Below, in pieces: positions 24,000 to 36,868 of a stretch of DNA of 64,000 nt. Each line of letters opens with the position of its first letter. Positions within the stretch are counted from its first letter, which is position 1. A model generated the notes under the pieces. It was not told the DNA's origin, did not search any database, and saw nothing but the letters and a program-made list of their open reading frames with translations. The DNA lies in assembly GCA_009760855.2 (NCBI GenBank), contig WPIO01000007.1:42501-106500 (forward strand), in the 5' to 3' direction. The stretch comes from Cristatella mucedo. Taxonomy: Eukaryota; Bryozoa; Phylactolaemata; Cristatellidae. The position numbers were made by a program, and so were the translations under genes.

Positions 24000-25210
24000 G
24001 CCACGGATAGACACAGCCCAATATCACGTGCTTCATCTGATAGAAAGTCCAATAAGGCAGTGGCAGCAGCATAGTCCAAGCAGCTAACGAGCGATTCAGC
24101 CCTGAACGGCATTGTGTGCACCGCCAGCACAAGGAATGGGTACGGCCTGACTGCTCCCAGGCAGGCAGCAGCAACCAACTTGATTCTGGTCACCATACAA
24201 TTTCTGTGATAATCGAACTCTTGTTAAAGTTCAAAGTAGCAAGTTAGCATGTTCTTTAGATGGCAATCTCCCGAAAACCTCTCCTGCAAAGAATGGTGCT
24301 GCCAAAGTGTGTGCTCAATAAGTAAGTGAATTCAGCCACAAGCATACTGGATGGGGTCGATGCTGCTGCTGCTGCCACTGGTCCACGATTCCGTATAGAT
24401 GCTGCTGCATCTAACAATTGGTCAGGTACTTTGGACAGAGAGAACAGAAATGGCTTCATCAATTGGCTGCCGTGGTAGCTACAAGGCACATCTTAATGGC
24501 AGTCTACCTGACACAAGAGGCAGGCCTTGCTGAGCAGCCATAATCAGTTTAGCCCAAGCATAAAAAAAAACACAATTACTGCATGCCGGTACCCCCATGT
24601 CTTCCACTAACAAAGACAAATCAGCCCCCTGCGTAGGCAACCACCAAGATATATATGCACGACAAATCCAGCTGCCTGGGAGGTTTGTAGAAGATCTATG
24701 ATGTCAGCAAGCCTGAGCCAACAGCCTCCAACGTGTTTTACGTGCGTTCGGAAAGTGCAGCCTTGGTTTTCCTCAACCATTAACTTCATATACTTACTTT
24801 CTCTGTGTCAGTGCCGCTTAGCACAACTGGCTGCTGAGGTGCCTATTGATTGCAGCAAGCACACAGTGCTTCCTATTATTATAATAGCGATATATCTGTT
24901 CCCTAATTAGAGTCGCGTGTAGCTGTGCTAATCCTTGCAAATGTGAGACCAATACTGGTGGAGTGGACTCCCGGAAGTGCTGCTACTCGCTGTAGTGGCT
25001 GCACCCACACACGCATGCATGCGTACGGTAGCAAAGCTCGGCGGGAATAAAGAGAGTCCCTGTCTTAACATAACTAGTCGGTATCCTTAGTGTAGAGTAG
25101 TTTATTCGTCGGCAGCCATGCACACAGGTGTACAGTACCAGCGACACCATGCAACTCATTGGCTCAAAACCCAATGTACAACTGACAAGTTATTACGTAC
25201 GGTTAAGGTA
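24000..25210. other. No gene assigned
   Basis: Minus-strand open frames at 24,196-23,996 and 24,489-24,256 have protein-like composition but no recognisable family. An Ala run in the second comes from a GCT-type repeat near 24,360-24,378. Confidence 0.35.
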
Positions 25211-25382
25211 AAGTTTAAAAGATTAGCTGGTTTAATCGCCTCATCTATAGAGCAACAAAATAGTCTTAGCGGCTATCACCGAAGTTGGGAGTGGCAATAC
25301 AGAGTCGCCCACTACAGGACTCGAACCCACGACCAGGGTCTTGAACTACGAGCACACCTTACCCCTCGGCTAAGACCCTGGG
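25211..25382 (-). mobile_element. SINE-A copy, diverged head
   Basis: On the minus strand there is an exact box B (the complement of GGACTCGAACCC is GGGTTCGAGTCC) and a recognisable body. The palindrome is replaced by unrelated sequence, as in the 9123 and 56,596 subfamily. Confidence 0.75.
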
Positions 25383-26084
25383 GATGTGACACATTCTGCT
25401 GCTATAGGATGTAGTTCAGGAACGGCTCATAATCTCTTGGGCTGCCGAAATGTGGCCGATATAGCATGCCTGCATGTAACTGCCTGCCCGTCGTGTCAGC
25501 TGACCGTATCCCCAACGAAGAGGAACTGTCTAAACGAGAATCACGCTCACCCCAAGTTTGGCGTCGGATGCCTGCCCTTGGATGCGGCTGCAGCTGCCAA
25601 GCACGTGCTGCTCCAGTTCATCGATCAAAGGCCCCGATGGCCGCTGCCAGCAAAGCTTTAAGGGGCAGGAAGTTGACGAGATTATTTAGCGTAAAGCTGT
25701 TAACTTTCGGTTAAATGACACCGAACCGGAAATGAGGATGGTAGTAAAACAAACGAATTTGTGCCTGTAAATGAGCGGACAAGAGTTGTAAGCTCTGTTT
25801 GAGCTCCGCGGCACATGTTTAAAGTTCATCTGGCGTAGTCGAAACAATTCGGTCGAGAATCAGTGATCAGAGGCTGAGAGGCTTCCCCTCTGCCGATAAA
25901 AAACGTCCAAGACAATTGCCAGCTAGCGGTTGGAATTTATAGCAGAGAAAGAGTAAGTTGTATCTGCCGGAAATGGAAAGGGTCTTGTTTTCGTAGTTGC
26001 TGATGTATAAGCTTTTGAAAAAAGGAAGAGTTCGATTCCCGTGGAATAAGGCTAACATCGTGAAGCTCCCATTTCAGGGCCGCG
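25383..26084. other. No gene recognised
   Basis: Overlapping short open frames at 25,386-25,714 are of unclear meaning. Confidence 0.4.
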
Positions 26085-26748
26085 AAAGCTTTCGAGATGT
26101 AAGCCTCCGATGCCTTTTGGCTGGGCTACCAAAGAAAGCTATTATGCCACTACAGCGGACTATGAATATGGCTGCAAGGCTGGTCTTCAAGTCCCAGCGG
26201 TTTGAGCACGTGTCACCTCTGCTGAAAGAGCTAGGATGGTTGCCGGTTGAGCAAAGGATACAGAGCAAAGTTCTTACGCTGACCCACAAGGCCCGCCACG
26301 GCTTGGCTCCTTCGTACCTAGCTGAACTGCTGCATCAGTTTCAGCCTGTTCGCGCCCTCAGGTCCTGTGTGGACAATAAATTAGCTGTCCCATTCCTCCA
26401 CTTAAAGACAGTTGGCGACAGAAGCTTTAGCTCTGCAGGTCCTAGACTGTGGAACTCGCTTCCACAATTCTTACGCAACGACATCTACTCTCCAACTGCC
26501 GACTATGGCACATCTTTTTCTGCGGTCCTGAACTGCTACTTCTATGCTACTCACTACCTCAACTGCTCTCCTGACTCTGCTATGCTTCCCACTTTCTGTT
26601 TGTTGCATGAGACGAAGTCTGTTGGGTACCGAATGCGTACCGAAAGCCGCTTAGGCTGTGAGTGCGCTATATAAAACTCTCCTGCGTAACACCCATACGG
26701 TCTTTATCACTTTGTGGAGTTACTGACGGAGATACATGCATTCCACTT
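26085..26748 (+). mobile_element. LINE-B copy, 3' part with intact C-terminal frame
   Basis: From about 26,105 the plus strand is continuously open to 26,674: LLAGLPKKA, NMAARLVFKSQRF, LLKELGWLPVEQ, VGDRSFSSAGPRLWNSLPQ and THYLNCSPDSAML. It ends at SRLGCECAI, followed by the family 3' end. The RT core is missing by 5' truncation. This is the best-preserved LINE-B C-terminal region in the window and defines the family's 3' structure. A 15-nt insertion relative to the copy at 11,465 lies near 26,505. Confidence 0.92.
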
Positions 26749-26834
26749 TGGCCTCACTTGTTGGAAAGTAATAATAACTCTTTTGAAAAAAAATTGCGCA
26801 CATGCATTCGTGCTTCTTTTTAAAGCAGATTATC

Positions 26835-26990
26835 GTCGCCGGTTGCCACAATTTAGATCGCTGGTTTAAGTCCTTCCGTAGGAAGTCCTTAATTGCCCGG
26901 CACGATTACTGGCGATAGCCGCCAAGGCTCTTCTACCGCTATAGAAATGAGGCTGCTACATCTGCCTGATCCTTTACTTTAAGTTAGACA
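26835..26990 (+). mobile_element. Degenerate SINE-A copy
   Basis: Only the second half is clear: a GGTTTAAGTCC-like box B, a CTGGCGATAGCCGCCAAGGC body segment, a CTCTTCTACCGCTAT segment and GAGGCTGCT. The head is largely lost. Confidence 0.6.
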
Positions 26991-29124
26991 AGACATTTTT
27001 CTCAACCCCTGCCTGGCTTAGCTGCTTTATCTCTTCGTCCGAAACGGTCGCATTTCCATAGGTGGTTGAGCACCTATTATCCGTTGTTGTTCCTTCCAGA
27101 GAGGAGTTCTGTCTTTGCAGTATGCTACTACGAATGACCTGACATAGCACACTCCTGATTCAGGAGTCTAGCTTGTCCAGAGCGAGTTTTGTCTGCTCTG
27201 CAACTGTTGGTCAGTTGCATGTGCTTGCACTCAGTTGCAGATGCGCTCGAGTCACGGCTGTGCAACACTTTTTAACTTCGCTCATCTTTCTCTTTGCTGA
27301 ACTACTGCCGGTCGTAATGACTGCTATTAACACGGTCTATGAATAGATTGCTGATGACGGAATGAACTGAGACAGATTTTAAGGGATCCGGGTGACTAGT
27401 TGTGGACTCTCTTCCACTCGCATTATTACAATAAAAATGAACACTTAAAGATAGATAGTATTTACAGAACGGTATGCTTACGGCTGCCCTTAATTAAGGC
27501 AACGTGCAGCCATTCTGACCAAGCGCTGCGTTCACGTACGTTGGCACACCAACTTTGCAAGAAATGGCTCAGCTTGAAGTAGCCTATAAATTGATATTAT
27601 TTTCGCAAACTTTTTAAATAAGGAAACCTTGAAACTGATGCCCCTCTGCTTGCTTGATGTATCGCAAAGGATTGCTATGGATCTCGCCAAACTACCGCAC
27701 GTCGGCACTGAGCTCTTGACGCACCAAAGGGAGGCAGGTAGAAACGCGGAAATACTACGACAGTATTTAGAGATACTTTTGACTATTCAATACAACTGTT
27801 TTGAAGCAATTTGTAGCAAATTTTTGGGATTCTCATCGGCTTCACATTGTTATTCGCCAATTCATTGAGGAAACCACCATACGTTAGAGGCAGCGTGAGT
27901 TCGGCGAGGCTTAAGAATATGTGCTCACAAGCGACTTACGAAGCAGCCGGAAATAAGGCACTCACTGAATGCAGCGCGATAACAGATACAAAAGCCTTCT
28001 GCTCCCGAATCCTGAAACTCGATGAGAAGAGTCGACCTCTGAGCTCAGAGGTCGACCGTCGCGAAAACCGTTAACCGGCTGCAAACGTAACCCCAGAGTG
28101 ACCTGTATGAATTCCTTCTTCGCTATGCGTTTTTGCACCAACTTGAGTTCAGCCTATGCTTTACAGTAAACTCGAGGCAACAGAAGCACTGACTTCAGGT
28201 ATTCAAGCAGCATAACAAAAAAAAGTCTGCCACCCCATTGAAAAACCTAACCATTTCAGGATCGTCATATTAATCGCTGCACTTCAATGTGAGTATGCAA
28301 TTTAAAAAAAAGATTCTCAAAACAAAGTTCCTCTTTTCTATTTTTGCATATCAGAAAGAATTAAAGAAGAGGTCAAGCGAAGCAGTTTCTGTTTTAAAAA
28401 GTCTCCTAAGATAGAAGTATCTAACGCTAACTTGGAGTCGGAGGGCTTGCAAGCAATTGTTAAAAAATTTCAATGCACGTGACACCGTCTATGAACGCTT
28501 TTTTAGCGTCGAAACTGCACACTTAGCGCACGATTGTTCGCACAAGACAAGAACAATTCGGAGTCAATTGAATGTAGGCGAGTTCAAGCCATATTGTGTT
28601 ACTAATAACGATCACTGCTAGCGAGAACTCTTTTAACGTCGTTGCTGTCAGTGACGTAGTTGTCAAAGCTTAAGCTGATCCAAATTGAGATTGAGGACAG
28701 CCTTTCCAGTTGGATACGATTGTTGCCATAGGCAAAAAACAAGGCGAAAAACGTTTCAAAACACTGGACATCGAAGATGCACACTGCAAGCAGGCTTCAA
28801 GCCCTTCTTCGCGAGTGCAATCAAACGAGTTTACAATTAGCGTCTGCACCGGCCTACCTATCCGACCTCCTTGCTCCTGCATTGTGCTTTCCTACCATTT
28901 ACCTCTTCGGCACCTGCAGTGTGCTTTCTTACCACACTCTCCTCGGTTCCTCCTAGTAGATAGAGGTTACTTACTAACGAGCGGTCGCGAGTGTCCTTTT
29001 TTTCTTGTCTTCTTTAGAATGCTTTATAAGTAGGACACTTTTGTGCAGCCACATGATTTTTCTAAGCGTGATACCTTGCTTGTCATTAATTAACTTGATT
29101 TTTGCTGCTATTGCAGCGTATTCT
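26991..29124. other. No gene recognised; contains a 26-bp perfect palindrome
   Basis: Several small open frames (27,629-27,868; 28,710-29,033) lack recognisable features. The palindrome is at 28,031-28,056. Confidence 0.4.
28031..28056. repeat. 26-bp perfect palindrome
   Basis: GTCGACCTCTGAG is followed directly by its exact reverse complement, with no spacer. Confidence 0.97.
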
Positions 29125-29190
29125 AAAGGTTTCGGGTAGAGATTTTGTTCTCTTAAGGTGCTATACAATCAACCAAATAATATTAGTATA
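29125..29190 (+). mobile_element. LINE-A/SINE-B tail fragment
   Basis: A GGTAGAGATTTTGTTCTCTT core and a GGTGCTATACAA segment match the shared tail. A TTA-rich stretch follows at about 29,205-29,250. Confidence 0.6.
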
Positions 29191-29279
29191 AGGGTTATGT
29201 ACAAGTCTTATCGTTATTGTTATTGTTATTATTATCATTATTATTATTACTCAAGCTTAGCCCGTAGGTTGTTGTCCCA

Positions 29280-29400
29280 GCAATGGTCAGGTTTTCGCAG
29301 TGGTTAATTAAGGTGCTCGCCCCGACGAAGGTCTGGGCGAGGTCGTAGGCTCGAGCCCCGCGGCATATGAGAAGCGCTTGAATAGAGATTAATTTATTAA
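29280..29400 (+). mobile_element. SINE-B copy, tail shortened
   Basis: Box A (AGGTGCTCGCC) and box B-like GGCTCGAGCCC are clear. The tail is cut just after TAGAGATTAA, where an opposite-strand LINE-A insertion begins. Confidence 0.85.
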
Positions 29401-29897
29401 AAAATAGAATAAGAATGCATTTGATATAGCACCATCAGAAAACTCAATCTCTTTCTAGGCACTTTACATTTGCTGCAAAGGAAGCACGATCGAATGATTG
29501 GTGGTATCTTGATCGATAAAACAACAATTAACATTGTTAGGGGTGACATGAACAATGTCAGCATGCAAGTTTGGTTAGTTGCAGCATGCAGAGGGTCAGG
29601 ACGCATAAGTGCATAAATGACGAATCGCAGGGACCCACTAGATGCTGTGATAAATAAGTGCGTTTTTAGTTTCTTTTTAAATGTGGTTAAGTCAGGGGAT
29701 GTCGCGACGCAAGTCGGAAGTGAGTTCCAGGCTTGAGAGCATACGAACTAAAGGCACGGTCTCCAAAGGATTTGAGATTTGTACGAGGCATGAGTAAACA
29801 GATTCCGAAAAGCGAGTGGCACGGTGCTTAGCCTGGTGGTTGAGTAGATCCCGATAGGTAGGCTGGAGCCAAAGAATGAAGCGACCTAAAAGTATAT
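29401..29897 (-). mobile_element. LINE-A fragment
   Basis: On the minus strand this is the C-terminal coding part from a ROAD-like [11 protein letters not shown] block (about 29,870) down to the terminal codons, then the 3' UTR with its GCATGC-rich stretch and tail stem near 29,430-29,465. Frame changes are present. Confidence 0.85.
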
Positions 29898-32800
29898 GTC
29901 CTCTGACACCGAGGCCCGTTGTCTGGCTGGTATGACTTTGAAAAAGATACATTACACTCATTCTTAGGCCAGCGGTCCCTGGCCTTATATGTTTTAAATA
30001 ACCATTCCGACAAAGTAACATCCGGGCGGCTAGCACACAATGTCCGTTCTTGGATGAGGTACAGACTCTAGACGTCGGTTGTTGAAAAGACCGAATAATT
30101 AATCGACTGCCAATTGACAATGTACTTCCCCGGTCTGCTCTTTCTGCTGACAGCCGTTCTTTCATGAGAGACCTTAACTGGCACGTACATTTGCTTCCTG
30201 GTAGATTAGCTGACTAGTTAATCAGAATAACAAAGGCCTTGCGAATGCCAATTGCAAGCAGTGCCTTCCAAAATCCGTACGGCTTCCAGCTTATTCCACC
30301 CATCGTATCAGCCTAGATGTTTTCCACGGGCTCACCAAGAAAACTTCTCTTTCAACCAGCAACATCAAACGCACAAGAAACTTTAATTTGCAATACCAGC
30401 CTTTCCATCAGTACTAGAAAACTAACTCTCCCAGGAGACAAGCCACGAGTTTCCCCTCACTTTTCTTTTCTAAAGTTAACATTGACAAGATTGATAGCCT
30501 TAGACATAGCCATCGCATCCGGTGCGGCACTGAGAAAGGGCTCGCACAGCTTAGCTTGCCTTCTCTCAGGTAAAGACCTGGCCCGACCACAGCCACTGTA
30601 TGTGTGTGTGCACCAAGACAAACCTTCGTGTTTCTTTCCGTCATCTCATGCTCTATGAAGTGCTGGAAACAGCTCTTTAGCAGAGCTGATATCATTGTGG
30701 CTTGATGACTCAGTCGATCCATTCGATCCACAAAACTTCTACCGATGTTCATGCTGCTCCTAGATTATCTTGGTCAAATTAGTTTGAATCTGCTAGTTCG
30801 CAAGATGGCCATTAAAAAGACAGATCGCTTAAATGCCGTAAAGTTGGATGAGTTAGGCACAAGTTGGGCCGTTTAAATATAACTTGAGCCTGAGTTCGGG
30901 CCAAAGAATGCCAGTGATTGCTTACTGACAGTAAAATCAAACAGGAAATCGATTGGGTGCATTTCTAAAAGCTGACAGCCACAAAAAAGAATGTTCTGCT
31001 ACTCGACAGTACAAACGTATGAGCCTTTTTTACAATGCTACTGATTTTGCATCTCGGATAGTTCTGCCATCAACCGAGCTTGAGTGCTAAAGAAGGGTTA
31101 TCTCACTGGCACTTTGCACTTACCTGTAACATTATAATGAGTGCTCATACTCTGTGCAATCTTTTGCAATATCTCAAGAAGCAGCAGTGCATTGATCAGA
31201 AATAGTCCTGCTTTTACTTCTGAAAGTAAAGAGCTGATGTTTGGTGACTTGGCAGTCTGATGCATAATGTGAGGACTCAAGTGAGTCCAGAGTGAGAAGA
31301 TGCTACTGTAATGACTGCAAAACCCTCACTAGTTCTGGTAGCATCCACAATGCATGCAATGTGCAAAGACTTGAACCTAGAATATGCCGACGATAAAAAC
31401 AGCGCTTAATATTCTTCACTAGGCGCTAGCAACAGCACCGTATTAGTAAAAGCACAACGATAGCCTGTATTCTACGGCTGATACACACACACACAGGTGA
31501 CTTCCTGCTGACGCACTAACAGCCTATCAGTAGCTCACGCTCAGCGCTAGACTCACCGACCAGCAGACCGTTGCTCCAAGAACCAGCGACTGTGGCCAGG
31601 CACGAGCCTTATATAGTAGCCAGGTCATAAATGTATTATAACACATAATGCTGCTCACAAGTCTCGGCTTATCGATGCTATTTCGCAAGCTTCTAATTCA
31701 GCAGCAAAGCTCATAGTTCTCAGTCGAGGCTCAGCTGTTAGGCTCAAAAGTTCATAATTTTGGGTGATTGCACTACGATGCCCCACCAGCTTTTGACAGT
31801 CAAGCCAGACTAACCACTCCATTGCAGAAGCTGCCACTCCTACGTCACTGCCATAGGCATGGTCTGGCCTGTTTCAGCATCGACCACCGCATTAGCTAAG
31901 ATCGGCGGCAGTTGAAGGCAACTATCTGTAGCCTATGATGGCACTACTGTCTCCATAGCTCTCGCGATGGAGACGCTACATGGGAGTCAAGGACTCCCAA
32001 GTGTCACTGTTGCCTGCCTAGCACGGCCATGTCGGAAGCCGGGTAGCTTTTCTTGTTCGGCGTCTGGTCGATTGCTTACTTTAAGCCCCATCCCCAGGCT
32101 TCACTCCGCACCCCCTCCTTAGGTTAACCCGGGAATGAGATGCTTGCCCTAAACGACTAAGGTGGTGCATACGGCCCCGACGAATGATGTCTCTTATTTA
32201 GACTAACCTAGCACCCGCTGGTTGCATTGGGGTTTCTGCCGAGCATAAACAGCTACTGCCGTGGCACCAACCGGTGCGGGGGGGGGGGGGGGGGGAATGC
32301 CAAAGCAATCAATCTGCAACAGGTTGCAACACTCCTCTGATCGCTATCGCCGCGATGATCTTGACAAGCGAGGCCCGAGGCATTCAGGGTCTAAAGTCAG
32401 AATATACAAAGCAATCGCCAGGGCTCCACAAATTGCTTCTGCAGACTTGCCGAGTAAGACCTCTGTACCTGTATGTAGCCTGCTCAGGAGATTGGTCGGT
32501 AAATGTGCCCAGTGGGTACGAGGCTGCTGAGCTGAGCCGTCGGTACCAGAAAACAAAACAATCACTGCCTCCTAAGCTGAAGCTGCTTCCCATTTCAGAG
32601 ACAGCTCTTCGCATGTGAACGAGAAACAACCCAGCACACATCCATTCGAACAAATATGTACTGCTGATCAGTTCCACGGGGAGTTCTTCGGAACAGCTGC
32701 ACTGGCGCTAGCTAGATCAATTCTATTTTTTATGGGAGTGGTGTGTTCAAAACAAGGATGTTGACAAGGCAAGCAGCGTTACGCCGATCGGTTGCACACA

Positions 32801-33335
32801 CACTCTAACACTAAACACATGGCTGTCGCCATAGAGCATCGAGTCAGATGATTCTGACTCATCAAGCCCCTTGATGTTCGTTAAGTTGTCAGTTGCAGAA
32901 CAGGAGCTAAACGCCGGTTAGCTGTCAGAGCTCTGCAGGGCAATTCAGAGCCGCGAGCAAAGTTTCACCACTTGCTCCTAGTGGCTCCTCACATCAGTCT
33001 GGCTGGCCACGACCCATTTGATGGCAAAGAGCCCCTGCATGTACTAATTTGATTTACCTATTGAAATGCTGTGGTTTTCCAACCTTCATCTAGCAAGTGA
33101 TTTGTTTGTGGGCAGAACCTCACTAAAGTGGCAGTCTGCCGCGATGACCTTTCTTGGATGCGTTCGCACTCGAAGGACTGCCCTCTTCCTTTTCTGTTCG
33201 TGACCGCCTGAGGAAGAGCCTCGTGAGGGGATGATGTGGGTCCTGACGCCAGCTCTATATGTTGGCTAAATAATGGGCCATCTTTGTACACCTCTACCAC
33301 TCGGGCAATGCTTTGGCAGTCACTGATGCATTTTA
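29898..33335. other. No gene recognised; 18-nt poly-G run
   Basis: This long stretch has only small open frames (30,317-30,658; 32,261-32,618). A G18 homopolymer lies at 32,278-32,295, and an 8-bp-arm hairpin (GAGTCAGA) lies at 32,841-32,860. I see no repeat family shared with the rest of the window. Confidence 0.4.

Positions 33336-33375
<40 letters not shown>
33336..33375. repeat. (TA)n microsatellite
   Basis: About 20 TA units. Confidence 0.95.
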
Positions 33376-33377
<2 letters not shown>

Positions 33378-34434
33378 CGGTACGAAAACTCAATAACCAC
33401 AGCCGAACTTGATCGAATCAGTAGGAAGGCCTGTCATTGCTATAACGCGACACTAGAAATGTGACCAGCTGCTGGATAGCATACCAGAAATGCCGAGCAA
33501 ATTTCACCATCGAACCTACTTTTATGGGAGAATAGCAGTTGAAGTCCCGGGTTTGTATTTTCATGCAACCCTGGAGATGCGGTAGTTTTTCTGTTTCTTA
33601 CTGGATTGACGTCAAAATAGCAGGTTGTGCACTTGCCGCTCACAAAGGATACCGCACAGGCATAGACAGCTCGGAAATATGTTGAAACAGCATTTCGGGA
33701 TCCTTATGCCCCGACCGAAACAGTTGTCGAAACTCGTCAAAGTGTGCACTCAAACCGGCCGAGGAGAACCTGTAGCTCGCTTGGTGATCGTAGTAGGCTA
33801 ATACTTACTTAACTTACTTGCTATTACTTACTTACTTATTATTACTTACTTATTACTTAAGCTAGTACTTACTATTGGGCTAAAAGACTAAACGAAACCG
33901 CCTCTTAGAAGTTCCATCGCTAGTCATTCATAGGCTCAAGCCATCGCAGAGAATAGTTATCGGCAGCCAGCTTATTAGCAAAGTAACGGAGAAGCTTATT
34001 TACTGCCCTGCGAAGACCCGAGAGCCCCACGAGGAGGCCCACGCTGCTGCAGTGGCTCGGCCAGCCATCACTTGAGCTTTGCCGTGTTGGTGAGAGCGAG
34101 AAATCTAGCTGGTTGCTTGGATAGCCACCCCAGCTTCAGTGCAAACGGAAAGCATGGCTGAATTCTCGGTTTTGCAGACCAACCAAGCGACCTGTGCTTA
34201 GGAGTAGCTGGGGAAGTCTGGCGGTTTTTAATGACAGCTCCAAAAAAGCTGTGATAGTGCAGCCTATAGAGGATCATTGAGAGCCAGCACAATCCTTAGC
34301 CACCTGGTGCTGAGACGTTGCCATGATAACTCAGACCGACTATGACAGTGCTAGAAATTATTTGCGTTTCTTGAGTTATAACCATTGAGAATCAGGAGCC
34401 GGTTTTTCTTAATCTGTGGTTAAGACGGTAATAA
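33376..34434. other. No gene recognised; (CTTA)-like repeat
   Basis: An imperfect CTTA/TTA repeat lies at about 33,800-33,872. No coding signal seen. Confidence 0.45.
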
Positions 34435-35107
34435 AAATAATACGTTAGTATAGGGCCCTCAAAGAACTTAATCCCTTCCTAAGCACCTTAGATATGCTGT
34501 GAAAGGAAGATGATCAACTGGTTAGTGGTAGCATGCACAATGTCAACAAGCAGAACATGGTTAGGGTGGCATGCACAGTATCAACATGTACATGTTGTTA
34601 GTGGCACCATGCACAGTGTAAGAAAGCATAAGCACATACAATACAAATCACAAGGACCCACTAACTACTGTCAAAAAAGGTGCATTTTTAGCTTTTTTTA
34701 TTTCTTCAAGTTGGGGGTGCCACAAATAAATAAAATAAATACTAGCTGATTTAACAACCTCTTTTGTATAGCGACGGAAGATCCTTTACGACTATCACCA
34801 CCGCTTGCAGTGGCGATAAAGGATCACCAACCGCAGGATTCGGACCCACGACATCGGGACCGAGGTCGTGAAAGGCAGCCACCTTACCCAGTGTGCCATC
34901 GCGGCTCACCATGACATCAGTCGGGAGTGAGTTCTAGGTTTTGCGATGCCTAGTCTGGTTGGGGAGTAGTTTTGATAGGTAGCCTGGCACTAGAGAATGT
35001 AGGAGCCTAAAAGTGAGTGACAGAACCTTGAATTCTCTGCTGGACTGGGAGCCAGTGCAGGTTGGCAAGAAGCGGTTGGATGTGGCAGCTACAATGCTCA
35101 AGAGTTG
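34435..35107 (-). mobile_element. LINE-A fragment split by a SINE-A
   Basis: The minus-strand tail stem and 3' UTR lie at 34,435-34,721. The C-terminal coding part resumes at 34,909-35,107 (the ATGACATCAGTCGGGAGTGA segment continues directly from the left piece when the SINE is removed). The SINE-A is therefore younger than this LINE copy. Confidence 0.85.
34722..34908 (-). mobile_element. SINE-A copy nested in LINE-A
   Basis: Full-length minus-strand SINE-A with intact head (complement of CAGTGTGCCATCGCGGCTCA), palindrome (one mismatch), box B (GGTCCGAATCC) and AATAAA-rich tail. It interrupts a LINE-A copy of the same orientation. Confidence 0.92.
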
Positions 35108-36716
35108 CCACTTCACGGTATAAAAGCTATCTCGGGTGCTGGTTAGTTAGATGTACTTTTCGGCTTTGAATTTGGCAGTCTACGTTAATGCAGTTGCTCT
35201 GCACGTGACACTCCTCTGTGGATTTGAATATGCACCTCTACATTAATAACACGGACTTGCTGTTAAGGTACTTGCATTCTCGATTGCGGCCCTGCTCCTT
35301 GAGAGTATCACTGGTGCATCTACGACACGCTTGCCGTGCATTGAAGGATTAGCTCCACCTGCCGGTCTGGCGTCCGAACGGATTAGCACCATTACGTTCG
35401 CTGTGCTTATTGAGGGAGAACTTTGGTTCAGGATCCGTTACAGCTGAGCGTGACACTACGGTCAACAAAAGTCGGTCATTCCTTCTATAACGGCACATTA
35501 CCATTACGACGAGGCATGCCGTACTGCTTTATCTTCTTTCTCTCTTTTTTTGGACTCAGCAGCATCTCATGTAACCCGTTCGCTGTCATGGTTTGAACAG
35601 ATCCGGATTTTTGGTCAGTCGCTATTTATATTTCTTTGTGGGCACAGTGGCAGGTTGCTGCCGCAACGTCTCTAAGCCGTGTACGAAGACATTGGTATTT
35701 TGCTCACTGCCCGTGCGTGCTGGCTGGTGCTAAGAAGCCGTCAGCACACTCACCCTTCGGCAAATGGAAGTGAATTACACTCCCGATACTGTCGAGACAT
35801 TTTTTTTCCTCCTTCCTAACTTTGTTTCTGCCATTTTAAGGGAAAGTTGCTCTTAGGCATTTAATAATCTGGCTGTCTGTTCCGTGATTCGTCCAGGACT
35901 CTAACTGCAATTGCAACTTGAACGACAGCCAGACTCGCACAGCATAACAAAAGTCCTAAATGCCCTAAATTCCAAACGTCCTTTATTTTAACAGATTGGA
36001 CTGTCGGCTTTTGATGAGCTTGCTACATGCCGATACATATTAGCGTCGGTCACTGAGGCGGTCAGTAGCCTAAAGTTACTCAATCCAGCCCAGTATCCAA
36101 CGTGCATTTCAATAGCACGATTTTACTCGCTGTGCTCCTGTGCAGCAAGCGTAAGCGAGGCTTTGCGGATCAAAACCAGCCAGAAATCTGCACTCAAAAA
36201 GCTGCTTCAGGCCAGCAGTCGGTCAAAAAAGCACTTTCGTACAAAACTCTTTACATTTACTCAATGCGAGGTCCCATGAAGCTTCCTGCCAAAGGAAGCT
36301 GTCCCGTCGAGAACGCTGCTCTACGGCCGATCGGAGGGTATTCGATACGCAGTTGGCTCGCGTAGCTGGTCTGAACAGTAGTCTAGAGTTGGCTGATGGC
36401 TGACGGGTAGCTATGTAGTGCAGTTGCCATTGAATAGGAGACGCGGCCATCTTTTTGTCAAATACGCGTTTTCTGGCCCGACGCTAGCCAGTCGAAATGC
36501 ACATGAAAAGTTCTACAAAATTAAGACACGCAAAGCCTCGAGAGCCCTTTAGTCAGGCAGATATGTAGCTGTGCAGGCACCACAAGGCGGATTGGATTTG
36601 CTGCAGCATGAGTCTTCCGTGTGAGCCACACGCGAAAGTATAGCGCCAATATAATTACCGCTTTGTGGGCGCGAACTAAAGTTTCTAGTTAACTCTGAAA
36701 TGATCAGTGCTAGTTT
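35108..36716. other. No gene recognised
   Basis: Only short open frames; no shared repeats seen. Confidence 0.45.
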
Positions 36717-36868
36717 AGCTAGTTTGGCCCAGTGGTTAAGGTGCTCGCCCCGATCAAGTCCTGGCCGAGGTCGTGGGCTCGAGTCCCGTGGCATATTTGA
36801 AGCGCCTGAATAGACATCAAGTTCTCTTAGGGCGCTATAAAAATGAATTATATATATATATATAATAT
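36717..36868 (+). mobile_element. SINE-B copy
   Basis: CAGTGGTTAAGGTGCTCGCC head, box B-like GGGCTCGAGTCCC, GCGCCTGAATAGACATCAAG into a closing TTCTCTTAGGGCGC, then AT repeats (TA)n at about 36,849-36,868. Confidence 0.92.
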
